NCBI GenBank assembly: GCA_052093725.1
Contig: JBQDHL010000051.1
Location: 1 to 11,995, forward strand
Direction: 5' to 3'
DNA: 11,995 nucleotides
Source: Jeotgalicoccus sp052093725
GTDB taxonomy: Bacteria; Bacillota; Bacilli; Staphylococcales; Salinicoccaceae
Both the position numbers and the translations under genes were made by a program. Shown piece after piece: positions 1 through 6,971 of the stretch. The notes beneath the pieces were generated by a model. The model saw nothing but the letters and a program-made list of their open reading frames with translations. It made no database searches and was not told the origin of the DNA. The number at the start of each line of letters is the position of its first letter. The stretch's first letter is position 1.

Positions 1-18
1 GCAGGTGAAGCGGAATAA
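1..18 (+). CDS. possible C-terminal tail of a gene entering from the left edge (partial)
   Basis: Frame 1 reads Ala-Gly-Glu-Ala-Glu-stop (TAA at 16-18), immediately followed by a strong symmetrical terminator. The symmetry of that hairpin suits a gene converging on the asparaginase gene from the left. Only five codons are visible, so this could be chance; no function can be inferred. Confidence 0.25.
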   Translation, partial: AGEAE

Positions 19-30
19 TTTCAAAAAAAT

Positions 31-68
31 AAGAAACCGTAGCAAATCCCCATTTGCTACGGTTTCTT
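31..68. terminator. perfect 17-bp hairpin, bidirectional intrinsic terminator
   Basis: Arms at 31-47 and 52-68 are exact reverse complements with a CCCC loop. On the minus strand the hairpin is followed by a T-rich run (TTATTTTTTT), so it ends the seven-gene minus-strand run just after the asparaginase stop codon. On the plus strand the arm ends in TTTCTTTATTT, so it can also stop transcription entering from the left. Confidence 0.9.
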
Positions 69-74
69 TATTTG

Positions 75-1043
75 TTAGTATTTAAAATCTTCTGCAGTGA
101 CTTCTTCTCCCGCAGCAATCATTACTGCCAGTTTCAGTCTTGCTTTTTTACTGTCGTAAGAACCGCCGTTCACTGCGCCGTCTTTTTCAAATTGTGAAAT
201 GCCGCCTGAAAAGTCATAGGCTACTCTCACATCACCTTCGTCGGATGCGCTCGTTATGACAACTTTAATTCCTGCATCAACCGCTCTTTTCACACCGGCA
301 GCAACGAGGTCATTCGCATGTCCGCGCCCCATCGTTTCCATAACAAGACCTGAAACTTTATGATCGATTGCACAGTCGATAAATTTCGCATCTGTGCCTA
401 ACGCACATTTAATAATATCGACTTCAGGCAGCTCACTTTCAACCTTATATGCATTGCTGTGAGCCGGATACTGATGGATTTTGACGTCGTGTCCGTCCAC
501 CAGTCCTAAATATCCTGTGCCTCCGCCGCCAAAGCCGTCGACGTTCATTGCGTTCACTTTCTTCACGAATCTCGGCATAAATACTTTCGAGTTGAATAAG
601 ACGCTGACACCGATTTTAGCCGCTTCAATGTCTGCAGCGAGTGTAATTGCATCCTGCAGATTTGCATATGCATCCGTACCAATTAATTCAGGACCCCGTT
701 GTGAGCCTGTAACAACAACAGCCTTCCCTGCCGGAATGACCTGACTTAAAAAATATGACGTTTCTTCCAGTGTATCAGTACCATGCGTAATAACGACGCC
801 ATCCACATCATCATCACTCAGTGCTTTCAGTACAGCGTCTTTTATCGTTATCAGATTTTCAAACGTAATTGCACTGCTCGAGACTTTAATGATTTCCTCC
901 ACACTGATATTAATATCATCGTGCAAATCAATTTTTTCTGCCAGTTCCTCTCCGGTAATCAGACCTGTCTGCTGCAGTCCTGTCACCGGATCGCGTTTGC
1001 TGGCAATTGTACCACCTGTTGTCAGCAGTTTAATATGTGACAT
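75..1043 (-). CDS. cytoplasmic L-asparaginase family amidohydrolase
   Basis: 322 aa. It is expected to hydrolyse L-asparagine (possibly glutamine or a related amide) to the acid and ammonia. Both family threonine motifs are visible: TTGGTIAS at residues 8-15 (nucleophile candidate Thr12) and HGTDTLEET at 87-95 (Thr89, Asp90). A Lys pair at 161-162 lies where the catalytic Lys is expected. There is no signal peptide, so it should act in the cytoplasm. The ATG at 1043 is chosen over the in-frame upstream ATG at 1076 because AAGGGGG sits six bases before it and the TGGTIA motif then lies at the usual N-terminal position. Odd point: the first 50 residues contain no tyrosine, whereas characterised E. 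coli-type enzymes carry a catalytic Tyr in the mobile loop after the first motif. It is the last gene of the minus-strand run, 69 bases after the GNAT gene, and may also have its own promoter. Confidence 0.92.
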   Translation of the reverse strand: MSHIKLLTTGGTIASKRDPVTGLQQTGLITGEELAEKIDLHDDINISVEEIIKVSSSAITFENLITIKDAVLKALSDDDVDGVVITHGTDTLEETSYFLSQVIPAGKAVVVTGSQRGPELIGTDAYANLQDAITLAADIEAAKIGVSVLFNSKVFMPRFVKKVNAMNVDGFGGGGTGYLGLVDGHDVKIHQYPAHSNAYKVESELPEVDIIKCALGTDAKFIDCAIDHKVSGLVMETMGRGHANDLVAAGVKRAVDAGIKVVITSASDEGDVRVAYDFSGGISQFEKDGAVNGGSYDSKKARLKLAVMIAAGEEVTAEDFKY

Positions 1044-1080
1044 AAATATCCCCCTTATGTAATACTTTTTAATCATTTCA

Positions 1081-1108
1081 AGTATAACAATAATCTTATA
1101 TTTGTAAC
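1081..1108 (-). promoter_or_regulatory. candidate promoter for the asparaginase gene
   Basis: Read on the minus strand, GTTACA (1108-1103) and TATACT (1086-1081) are separated by 16 bases and lie in the 69-base gap before the asparaginase start. The predicted start point near 1074 gives a leader of about 30 bases. The match is moderate, and readthrough from the upstream genes is equally possible. Confidence 0.35.
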
Positions 1109-1112
1109 GGTT

Positions 1113-1580
1113 CTACAGATAATATTTCATCACAATCATTTCACCTTTATTGCCCATGACCCTGTCACCTTCGTCGACATAGCCGCATTTTTTATATAAG
1201 CCTTGTCCTGCAATATTTTTCACATTAACGCCGAGCACAATCCCTTTAATATGAGGAAGGTGCGTCTTCATGAATTCAGGCAGCAGCTCAAGAGTTTTTT
1301 TTGCGTAACCCTGGCCCTGGTGTTTATGATTTGTTGAAAACGAGCACAGTAGAATATCATTTGAGATATTAGAAAAAGGCTGCACCGCTTCATTTTCATG
1401 GAGGATAAAGAACGTAACCAGTTCATTGTCATCCATACCGAGAATGGTATGCCTGTCGTTATTTTTTTTAGAAATCTCAACAGCCTCGGCTGGCATAGCA
1501 CTGTAGTAAAGCTGTTCCTCAGGTAAATAATAATCGTTGATAAGCTTGTCGTATTGCGGTTGATAGTTCACCAATTCCAT
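1113..1580 (-). CDS. GNAT family N-acetyltransferase
   Basis: 155 aa, a normal length for a single GNAT domain. The acetyl-CoA binding loop is visible as HQGQGYAKKTL at residues 87-97, following a beta strand (CSFSTNHK). The C-terminal half has the usual VNVKN (118-122) and LYKKCGY (128-134), where Tyr129 is the candidate general acid. The acceptor substrate is unknown. The start ATG is preceded by AAGGAG at six bases. It lies 17 bases after the 142-aa gene, so the two are probably co-transcribed. Its place between an amidase gene and an asparaginase gene may mean it modifies an amine or amino acid in the same pathway, but that is inference. Confidence 0.85.
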   Translation of the reverse strand: MELVNYQPQYDKLINDYYLPEEQLYYSAMPAEAVEISKKNNDRHTILGMDDNELVTFFILHENEAVQPFSNISNDILLCSFSTNHKHQGQGYAKKTLELLPEFMKTHLPHIKGIVLGVNVKNIAGQGLYKKCGYVDEGDRVMGNKGEMIVMKYYL

Positions 1581-1597
1581 AATGTACTCCTTAGCTA

Positions 1598-2023
1598 TTA
1601 AAATCTGTTGCCAAAAATAACAAGGTCATCCAGACCTAAAATCTTTTTGATTGAACGTGTCAGGTCTCTGCTTTTTTCATCGACAACACCCAACATAGAT
1701 CCGGAAAATTCATGTTTCGTGTTATCAGTCTCTGTAATAACTAAACTCCATACATCTACATCTGTTGCATACACATCATCTTGTTCATTGAGAAAATGCT
1801 GAGATACTAAATTAAGTATCTCAGCAGCATCATTTTTATTTATTGTGAACTGTTTCTTTTCTCTCAGTGTGTATCTGTCCGATTTATCACCCTGAATATA
1901 ATATGAAATCCACACTCTTCCCGCAGAATTGACTGTCAGACGCTGCTCGACTTCTACATCGTATTCAGGAGTCCGTCCCCAGCCTCTCATACCGGATATG
2001 AGTTTAACGTTTTTGATTTCCAT
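1598..2023 (-). CDS. conserved-looking hypothetical protein, 141 aa
   Basis: No function recognised. It is a soluble protein of mixed beta/alpha character with a distinctive N-terminal stretch SGMRGWGRTPEYDVEVEQR, a basic central part (YTLREKKQF) and a C-terminal amphipathic stretch (SRDLTRSIKKILGL). There are no cysteines, signal peptide or membrane spans. Two tandem ATGs exist at 2026 and 2023; the second is preferred because GAGGTG lies four bases before it and only one base before the first. The stop codon of the upstream amidase gene lies within this ribosome binding site, so translation of the two is probably coupled, hinting at a joint role or stoichiometric expression with the amidase. 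Confidence 0.8.
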   Translation of the reverse strand: MEIKNVKLISGMRGWGRTPEYDVEVEQRLTVNSAGRVWISYYIQGDKSDRYTLREKKQFTINKNDAAEILNLVSQHFLNEQDDVYATDVDVWSLVITETDNTKHEFSGSMLGVVDEKSRDLTRSIKKILGLDDLVIFGNRF

Positions 2024-2031
2024 CATTCACC

Positions 2032-3333
2032 TCAACTGTAATGTTCTGCTGTAATCTGATCCAACTTCACTTTTTCCAGCATCGTCATTGGAACCAGGAA
2101 TGTCACTGTGACTACACCCGGATTTCTGCCGATATCAATCGATCCCGTGATCGTTGCTCTGTTCATTACTTCTGTAAGTTCTATTCCTAAGAAATTAGCT
2201 GCTCTGTCGAGGCCGTTCATTGTCGCTTCATTCAGCGCTGCACCTGTTCCGACAAATGATAATGGATATGATGCTTCCAGCATATCTACGTTCCACTCTG
2301 CAGCAAGCTGTTTTGCTTTAGCAATTTCTGCTTCTGTAAACGGTTTGGCAACAGGAGGTAAATCTTCTTCTATAGGCAGAAGTATCGGTCCGTCGATGTT
2401 TAAGCCTTTTATTACTTTGACTTTTAAATCGACAATTCCTGCTACATCTGTCGTATGTCCTGCAATCTCACCGTTCCCCTGCATCGCATGCATATCACCA
2501 AAATATACACCGCCACCTGGAACTTTAACAGGACACAAAATTATTGCGCCTTCTCTTACTCTATTGATATCCATATGACCATCAGTTCTGTCTTCAAGTT
2601 CTTCAACTGTCTTTGCATATTCGTGCGGAGCATCAATTAAAAACTGACCAAAGTCACCGGCATTATGTGAATCAGGGAAAGCACTTTTCGGCACTGTGCC
2701 CAGTTGTCCGAGGAATGGAATAACCCTGGCGACCGCACCGACGATATCATGCGGTGCAAATGTTACGACAGGATTTTGAATTGAATTTTCCGGAGTGTTC
2801 ATATAGGACTTAGCATCTTTTGCAATTTTTTCAGCTGCTTCTTTACCGAGAGTAATCCCCAGTGATTTTTCTTCGTTAAACGCCATCGTATAAGCATTAG
2901 TAAACGTAAATGGTGTAACATCCTCATCACATTCTGCACATCTGATTGCGCCCTGGCCAATGCCTTTAATAACAGTTTTAGGGTTCTTTGCTCCGCAATT
3001 TGGACAGACGCCTGCGACAAATGGATCACCATTAAATCGGCCGTCCATCGGCATATCGTGCCCTGAAGCTGTCGCTGTTGATGTGACTCTGATTGAATTA
3101 ATTTTAATCGCAATAACGTCACCAACTTCAGCACCTTCTACATAAACAGGTTTCGTCACTTCGTGACCGCCTTTCAGTTCAGGTGTAATCATCGGTCCCC
3201 AACAACCAGGTGCAGTATTTGCAACAATATTCCCGTTATTCTTTACGCGGTATGACATTTCTTCGTTCGGATCTAAAATACCGTTAGTGAACTTATCAAC
3301 ATAAACAGTTTGTTTAAAATCTTGATTCTTCAT
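2032..3333 (-). CDS. acetamidase/formamidase family amidase with zinc-ribbon insert
   Basis: 433 aa. It belongs to the FmdA/AmdA family, which hydrolyses short amides such as formamide or acetamide to the acid and ammonia. Supporting motifs are TAPGCWGPMITPEL (40-53), the PHDIVG segment (195-200), and the signature GDMHAMQGNGE at 279-289, with His282 and Glu289 as likely active-site residues. Between residues 110 and 135 it has an inserted CPNC...CAEC zinc ribbon (Cys110, Cys113, Cys132, Cys135). That insert, with surrounding segments, makes it longer than the roughly 300-aa members of the family. No signal peptide is seen. The start ATG has AAGGAG eight bases upstream. It follows the transporter gene by 81 bases and is translationally coupled to the 141-aa gene. 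The exact amide substrate cannot be read from sequence. Confidence 0.9.
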   Translation of the reverse strand: MKNQDFKQTVYVDKFTNGILDPNEEMSYRVKNNGNIVANTAPGCWGPMITPELKGGHEVTKPVYVEGAEVGDVIAIKINSIRVTSTATASGHDMPMDGRFNGDPFVAGVCPNCGAKNPKTVIKGIGQGAIRCAECDEDVTPFTFTNAYTMAFNEEKSLGITLGKEAAEKIAKDAKSYMNTPENSIQNPVVTFAPHDIVGAVARVIPFLGQLGTVPKSAFPDSHNAGDFGQFLIDAPHEYAKTVEELEDRTDGHMDINRVREGAIILCPVKVPGGGVYFGDMHAMQGNGEIAGHTTDVAGIVDLKVKVIKGLNIDGPILLPIEEDLPPVAKPFTEAEIAKAKQLAAEWNVDMLEASYPLSFVGTGAALNEATMNGLDRAANFLGIELTEVMNRATITGSIDIGRNPGVVTVTFLVPMTMLEKVKLDQITAEHYS

Positions 3334-3354
3334 GTCATCATCTCCTTGTATACT

Positions 3355-3360
3355 ATTATA
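3355..3360 (-). promoter_or_regulatory. candidate -10 element (TATAAT) before the amidase gene
   Basis: A perfect TATAAT preceded by GG lies in the 81-base gap between the transporter and amidase genes. The -35 side is poor (TTAGAA at 17 bases), and the predicted start point near 3348 leaves a leader of only about 15 bases with the ribosome binding site at its very end. It may be an internal promoter, or the gap may simply be transcribed through. Confidence 0.35.
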
Positions 3361-3414
3361 CCTGTAAGATGATTATTTTCTAACTATTCAGATATAAAGA
3401 GGTGCACTATTTAA

Positions 3415-4356
3415 TTACACTTCGTACTTCACCTGATATTTATTCACGACTTTCGCATACAGTGATGCAAGTACTTGCTGGAAAAGCATCCCGAACACTA
3501 CCGGCATTGCAACTTTCGCCGGGAAGTAAGTGACCGCGATAATTGTACCAACTGCAATATTTCGCATTCCTCCTAAAAAGACGAGCGAAGTTACAGTCTT
3601 CGTATCTCGGAATATAAAATGACCGAGTATCAGAGCAAATCCATAGCCTGATCCTGCAAGAATAAATACGAAAGTTATAATGCCGAGCAGTTCCCATGTA
3701 ATATCTGTTAAAAATGGTGCGACTGCACTGCTGTTAATAGCGACAATACCAAACAGACTCAGCTTCGAAAACGGTGCGAGTACCTGGCCGAATTCTTTCA
3801 AGTTTCCTTTTCTTAACTCGTTAAGAACCATCCCCAGGATGGACGGCAGCACAATCATCCAGATTAAATCTAAAATAATTGATGTCGCATCAATCGTTAC
3901 ACCTTCACCGACAAGTGCATACAGAATAACCGGCAGTATAAATGGTGCCAGTAGAGTGTCGATTAAAATAATGGACAATCCGAGGGGGAAATTCCCTCTG
4001 CATATGCTGATCCATATAATGCTCGTGATGCCTGTCGGAACCGCAACTGAAATAACAAAACCTATGATGAGCAGCTGATCATCAAAAATGACTGATGATA
4101 AAAAATATGCCCATACCGGCATTAAAATATGTATAAATAAAATGACAAATAAAATAGCTCCGGGATGTTTCTTAAATACTTTCACATCACTGAATCTCAT
4201 ACTTAAACTACCCGTAAATGTCATAAATGCAAATAAAAACGGGACTAAAAATAATAGATGTTCCCCGATATTATGAAATATCACTCCGATAACAACACAA
4301 AGCGGAGTTAATATCGGCATCAATGACTGTATCCTGCTGTTAAAGCTGTTCAGCAC
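3415..4356 (-). CDS. bile acid:sodium symporter (BASS/SBF) family transporter
   Basis: 313 aa, strongly hydrophobic, with roughly nine to ten predicted membrane helices. The family pattern is visible: TFTGSLSMRFSD (47-57) after the second helix, the helix-breaking SVAVPTGITS (103-112), and GGMRNIAVG (262-270) near the C-terminal half of the fold. BASS-fold proteins usually carry organic anions (bile acids, keto acids, pantoate) with sodium; the cargo here is unknown. Initiation is at GTG (4356), supported by AAGGA seven bases upstream; the next ATG, at codon 13, lacks such support and would cut into the first helix. It lies 24 bases after the 69-aa gene and 81 before the amidase gene, so uptake of an amide or carboxylate substrate for that enzyme is a reasonable inference. 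Fairly sure of the family, unsure of the substrate. Confidence 0.85.
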   Translation of the reverse strand: MLNSFNSRIQSLMPILTPLCVVIGVIFHNIGEHLLFLVPFLFAFMTFTGSLSMRFSDVKVFKKHPGAILFVILFIHILMPVWAYFLSSVIFDDQLLIIGFVISVAVPTGITSIIWISICRGNFPLGLSIILIDTLLAPFILPVILYALVGEGVTIDATSIILDLIWMIVLPSILGMVLNELRKGNLKEFGQVLAPFSKLSLFGIVAINSSAVAPFLTDITWELLGIITFVFILAGSGYGFALILGHFIFRDTKTVTSLVFLGGMRNIAVGTIIAVTYFPAKVAMPVVFGMLFQQVLASLYAKVVNKYQVKYEV

Positions 4357-4380
4357 GTCTATATCCTTCTCTCTGTTTAA

Positions 4381-4590
4381 TTAATCTTTTTTATATTTTT
4401 TCAGACCATCCAGTGCTTTCTGATATTCCTGTCGCTGGCACATCGTGAGACCCGTGTCTGCCAGTCTTTCTTCTGCCGCTCCAATATTTCTCTTAACTTT
4501 TTCCTGATCAACATTGTTGTTATAAGCCTTGTCTTTCTCAGCACTTTTTCCTCTGATCAGTTTTACTGCTTCTGTAATGACTTTCTTCAT
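4381..4590 (-). CDS. small charged hypothetical protein, 69 aa
   Basis: Not recognised. A soluble, highly charged (Lys/Glu-rich) and probably helical protein, with one cysteine (Cys51), no membrane span and a Lys-rich tail. GAGGTGA lies six bases before the ATG. It is packed between the LysR gene (15 bases) and the transporter gene (24 bases), which supports it being real and co-transcribed. A role as a small partner or modulator of either neighbour is possible but unsupported by any motif. Confidence 0.75.
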   Translation of the reverse strand: MKKVITEAVKLIRGKSAEKDKAYNNNVDQEKVKRNIGAAEERLADTGLTMCQRQEYQKALDGLKKYKKD

Positions 4591-4605
4591 AAGTCTTCAC
4601 CTCTT

Positions 4606-5511
4606 TTATAATTCTTCACTTCCTGGTTTCTCTCTTACAGCTGCTGTCAGCATATCCACAAAGTTCTGGGCTGCTTTTGACAGTCTGTGATCTTTCAGCC
4701 AGATTAAGCCGACGTCTCCTGTCAGACTTTCTGATTCTGAGATTTTATGAATATTTACCGGATACTCGCTGTACAGATGCAGCAGTGATTCAGGCACAAT
4801 GGATATACCAAAATCAGTCGATACGAGTTCCATCATCAGCTTTAAATCGGAGAATTCGGCAATAACGTCCGGCTGTATTTTCGCTTTTGAAAATGCTTCG
4901 TGTATTGAGTAATATACCCCAAGTCCTTCAATACTGGGCAATACGAGCGGGTATTTACCGATTTCTTTCAGCTTTGCATCTCCGCTAAACAGCTTCTTCG
5001 CTTTTGAAGTCACAACGTAAAACGGTTCGCTGTATAAATGCTTAAGCGTAAAGTCGTTAATTTCCAGCGGCAGTCTGACGATTGCCAGTTCTATTTCCCG
5101 CATCTTTAATAAGTAGCACAAGAGCGATGACTCATTCTGCTGGATTTTATATTTAATTTTTGGAAACCTGCTTCTGAACTCATGGAATACATCGCTCAGG
5201 TTGGATAACGAGAAAGTATTAATACCGACCGATAGTCTGCCGTCCATACCGCCACCGACATCTGCGACTTCACTTTTTGCTTCTTCCATCATCTGAGTAA
5301 TTTCCACTGCATACTTATATAATGTTTTACCCGCTTCTGTCAGCTCTAAAAACTTTCCGCTTCTCTCAAAGAGCTTTTCTCCAAGTGACTGCTCCATGTT
5401 TTTCAGCTGTTGGCTTAGCGGCGGCTGCGACATAAAAAGTTTTTTCGCTGCCGCGGATACCTGTTTCTCTTCAGCAATGACTATAAAATATCTTAATTGA
5501 CGAATGTCCAT
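4606..5511 (-). CDS. LysR-type transcriptional regulator
   Basis: 301 aa, the usual LysR length. The N-terminal winged helix-turn-helix is clear: MDIRQLRYFIVIAEE at the start, the recognition region QVSAAAKKLFMSQPPLSQQL (17-36), then LFERSGKFLELTEAGK (48-62). Residues from about 91 (GRLSVGINTF) to 295 form the effector-binding domain with its two-lobe pattern. The ATG has GAGGTGG four bases upstream. It is the first gene of the minus-strand run and diverges from the MFS gene, the classical arrangement in which a LysR protein controls the divergent gene and its own transcript. The likely inducer would be a substrate of the transport/amidase cluster, by inference. Confidence 0.93.
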   Translation of the reverse strand: MDIRQLRYFIVIAEEKQVSAAAKKLFMSQPPLSQQLKNMEQSLGEKLFERSGKFLELTEAGKTLYKYAVEITQMMEEAKSEVADVGGGMDGRLSVGINTFSLSNLSDVFHEFRSRFPKIKYKIQQNESSLLCYLLKMREIELAIVRLPLEINDFTLKHLYSEPFYVVTSKAKKLFSGDAKLKEIGKYPLVLPSIEGLGVYYSIHEAFSKAKIQPDVIAEFSDLKLMMELVSTDFGISIVPESLLHLYSEYPVNIHKISESESLTGDVGLIWLKDHRLSKAAQNFVDMLTAAVREKPGSEEL

Positions 5512-5532
5512 CTTTCCACCTCATGTATATGA

Positions 5533-5552
5533 TAAAAGTAATTAAAAGTAAT
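5533..5552. repeat. 10-bp perfect tandem repeat in the LysR/MFS divergent region
   Basis: TAAAAGTAAT occurs twice in immediate succession, one helical turn apart, between the LysR start and its candidate -10 element. Spacing of 10 bp on one DNA face could suit a regulator, but the region is very A+T-rich and chance duplication is possible. Confidence 0.6.
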
Positions 5553-5555
5553 TAT

Positions 5556-5583
5556 AATAATATTTTATGTATATAAATTACAA
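5556..5583 (-). promoter_or_regulatory. candidate LysR promoter in the divergent intergenic region
   Basis: Read on the minus strand, TTGTAA (5583-5578) and TATTAT (5561-5556) are separated by 16 bases. The 125-base gap also holds a short dyad TTAT-C-ATAA (5586-5594) between this promoter and the MFS start, a possible part of a LysR operator. No equally convincing promoter for the MFS gene was found, although TATAAA (5596-5601) and TATGAA (5604-5609) could serve as its -10. Confidence 0.4.
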
Positions 5584-5636
5584 TGTTATCATAAGTATAA
5601 AGATATGAATAACACGAAACATTGGGGGGATACGAT

Positions 5637-6860
5637 TTGAATAAAATTTACAATAAGAATACTTTTCTGCTGCTTTTCGTCATTGCTGCCATTTCGCTTA
5701 ACCTCCGTCTCGGTATTACATCAGTCGGTCCTCTTATGGACACAATCCGCACGTCACTGTCTCTGTCCAATGCACAGGCCAGTCTTCTGACTACTGTTCC
5801 CGTCTTATGTATGGGGATTTTTGCATCACTCGCTACTGTTCTTAATAAAAAGTACGGTTCTAAGTTCACTTTAATACTCATGCTCTCAGTTTTAGGTGTT
5901 GCAACTGCTCTCCGCGGATTTGTACCCGGATTCTCAACATTACTGATTACTGCATTTCTAATCGGTCTTGCGATTGCTGTACTTGGTCCGACAATGTCTT
6001 CTGTCATTAAGAAGTATTTCCCGGGACACGCGGCTATCGCTATAGGAATCTCAACATTCTTTATGAGTATGGGGTCTGCAGCAAGTGCCGCACTTACAGG
6101 TATATTCTTCGAAGTATCCGACTCGTTTATGTTTGCACTGGCAATCTGGTCAGCGTTCGCATTATTCGGCGTGCTGGTCGTTGCCTTCGTCTTGAAAACA
6201 GGTGACAACAGCAAACTTCCTAAACAGGAAGTGACAACAGTTAAGTACAAGTTCCCTTCACCATGGAAACAGCTTAAACCGTATTTATTCATGCTGTTTT
6301 ATGCACTGCAGGCTGCATTATACTTCTCGACAATTACATGGCTAGTGCCAATGTCAGTCGAAAACGGTATGACAATGATTCAGGGCGGTATGCTGTTAAG
6401 TGCAGTTATGTCCGTACAAGTTATATTTAACCTGTTATTACCAATAATGATGGAGAAATATCCGGCACGAAGAAACTGGATCTATTTTATCCTCGTGGCA
6501 GGAACTGCTGCGACATTATTGTTCTGGACCGGAGATCACACATTAATGTGGATCGCTGCATTTATGATGGGTATTCCGCTTGGCGGATTATATTCAGCGG
6601 CATTAATGCTGCCGCTTGATGAGACTCTGACTGCAAACGGCGCGAACTCGTGGACTGCAATGATGCAGACAGGCGGCTGTATTATTGGCGGACTGTTCCC
6701 GTTTGTTATTGGCTTTATTTATGACTCAACACACAATCACAACTATACGATGTCGATACTGCTTGTGATTTATGTACTTGCATTTATACTGATTACGATT
6801 ATCGGAAATAAAAAAGAAAATAATTTCGATAAATTTATAGTAGAACCTTCTGACAGCTAA
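5637..6860 (+). CDS. CynX/NimT-like MFS transporter
   Basis: 407 aa with about 12 hydrophobic segments. The N-terminal pattern LNLRLGITSVGPLMDTIR, followed by LTTVPVLCMGIFASLA, matches the cyanate/nitroimidazole (CynX/NimT) branch of the major facilitator superfamily. A central charged loop (KLPKQEVTTVKYKFPSPWK) separates the two six-helix halves. Family members move small organic compounds, including cyanate; the actual substrate is unknown. The start is TTG at 5637, six bases after GGGGGA; an upstream in-frame TTG at 5622 overlaps that ribosome binding site and is rejected. It diverges from the LysR gene and is therefore its most likely regulatory target. The last codons form part of the terminator hairpin. 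Confidence 0.88.
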   Translation: MNKIYNKNTFLLLFVIAAISLNLRLGITSVGPLMDTIRTSLSLSNAQASLLTTVPVLCMGIFASLATVLNKKYGSKFTLILMLSVLGVATALRGFVPGFSTLLITAFLIGLAIAVLGPTMSSVIKKYFPGHAAIAIGISTFFMSMGSAASAALTGIFFEVSDSFMFALAIWSAFALFGVLVVAFVLKTGDNSKLPKQEVTTVKYKFPSPWKQLKPYLFMLFYALQAALYFSTITWLVPMSVENGMTMIQGGMLLSAVMSVQVIFNLLLPIMMEKYPARRNWIYFILVAGTAATLLFWTGDHTLMWIAAFMMGIPLGGLYSAALMLPLDETLTANGANSWTAMMQTGGCIIGGLFPFVIGFIYDSTHNHNYTMSILLVIYVLAFILITIIGNKKENNFDKFIVEPSDS

Positions 6861-6873
6861 GTCAGAAGGTTCT
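6842..6873 (+). terminator. intrinsic terminator overlapping the MFS stop codon
   Basis: A 13-bp perfect stem has arms 6842-6854 and 6861-6873. The loop (AGCTAA) contains the last serine codon and the TAA stop, so the left arm is coding sequence. The following tract (TCTGTACC) is poor in T, so termination may be weak. Confidence 0.6.
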
Positions 6874-6971
6874 TCTGTACCTGTTATCAGAAACATCTAT
6901 CATAATAATGTATTTAAATTTTACTTAAGGGTAAGATATTAATAATTAAACTTACAGAAAATGGTGGTTCA

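Noticed and set aside
481..744. Plus-strand open frames inside the asparaginase gene, and similar ones inside the amidase, transporter, LysR and MFS genes
   Set aside because: They lie antisense to clear family members, lack ribosome binding sites and have low-complexity compositions typical of shadow frames.
1044..1076. Eleven-residue N-terminal extension of the asparaginase from an ATG at 1076
   Set aside because: The strong AAGGGGG site lies inside the extension and serves the ATG at 1043.
5622..5636. Upstream in-frame TTG as start of the MFS transporter
   Set aside because: It overlaps the GGGGGA ribosome binding site; the TTG at 5637 is correctly spaced and gives the usual short CynX-type N-terminus.
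6905..6945. Possible SigB-type promoter (GGGTAA) before the SDR gene
   Set aside because: The -10-like GGGTAA is present, but no acceptable GTTT-type -35 lies at 12-15 bases, so it is not called.
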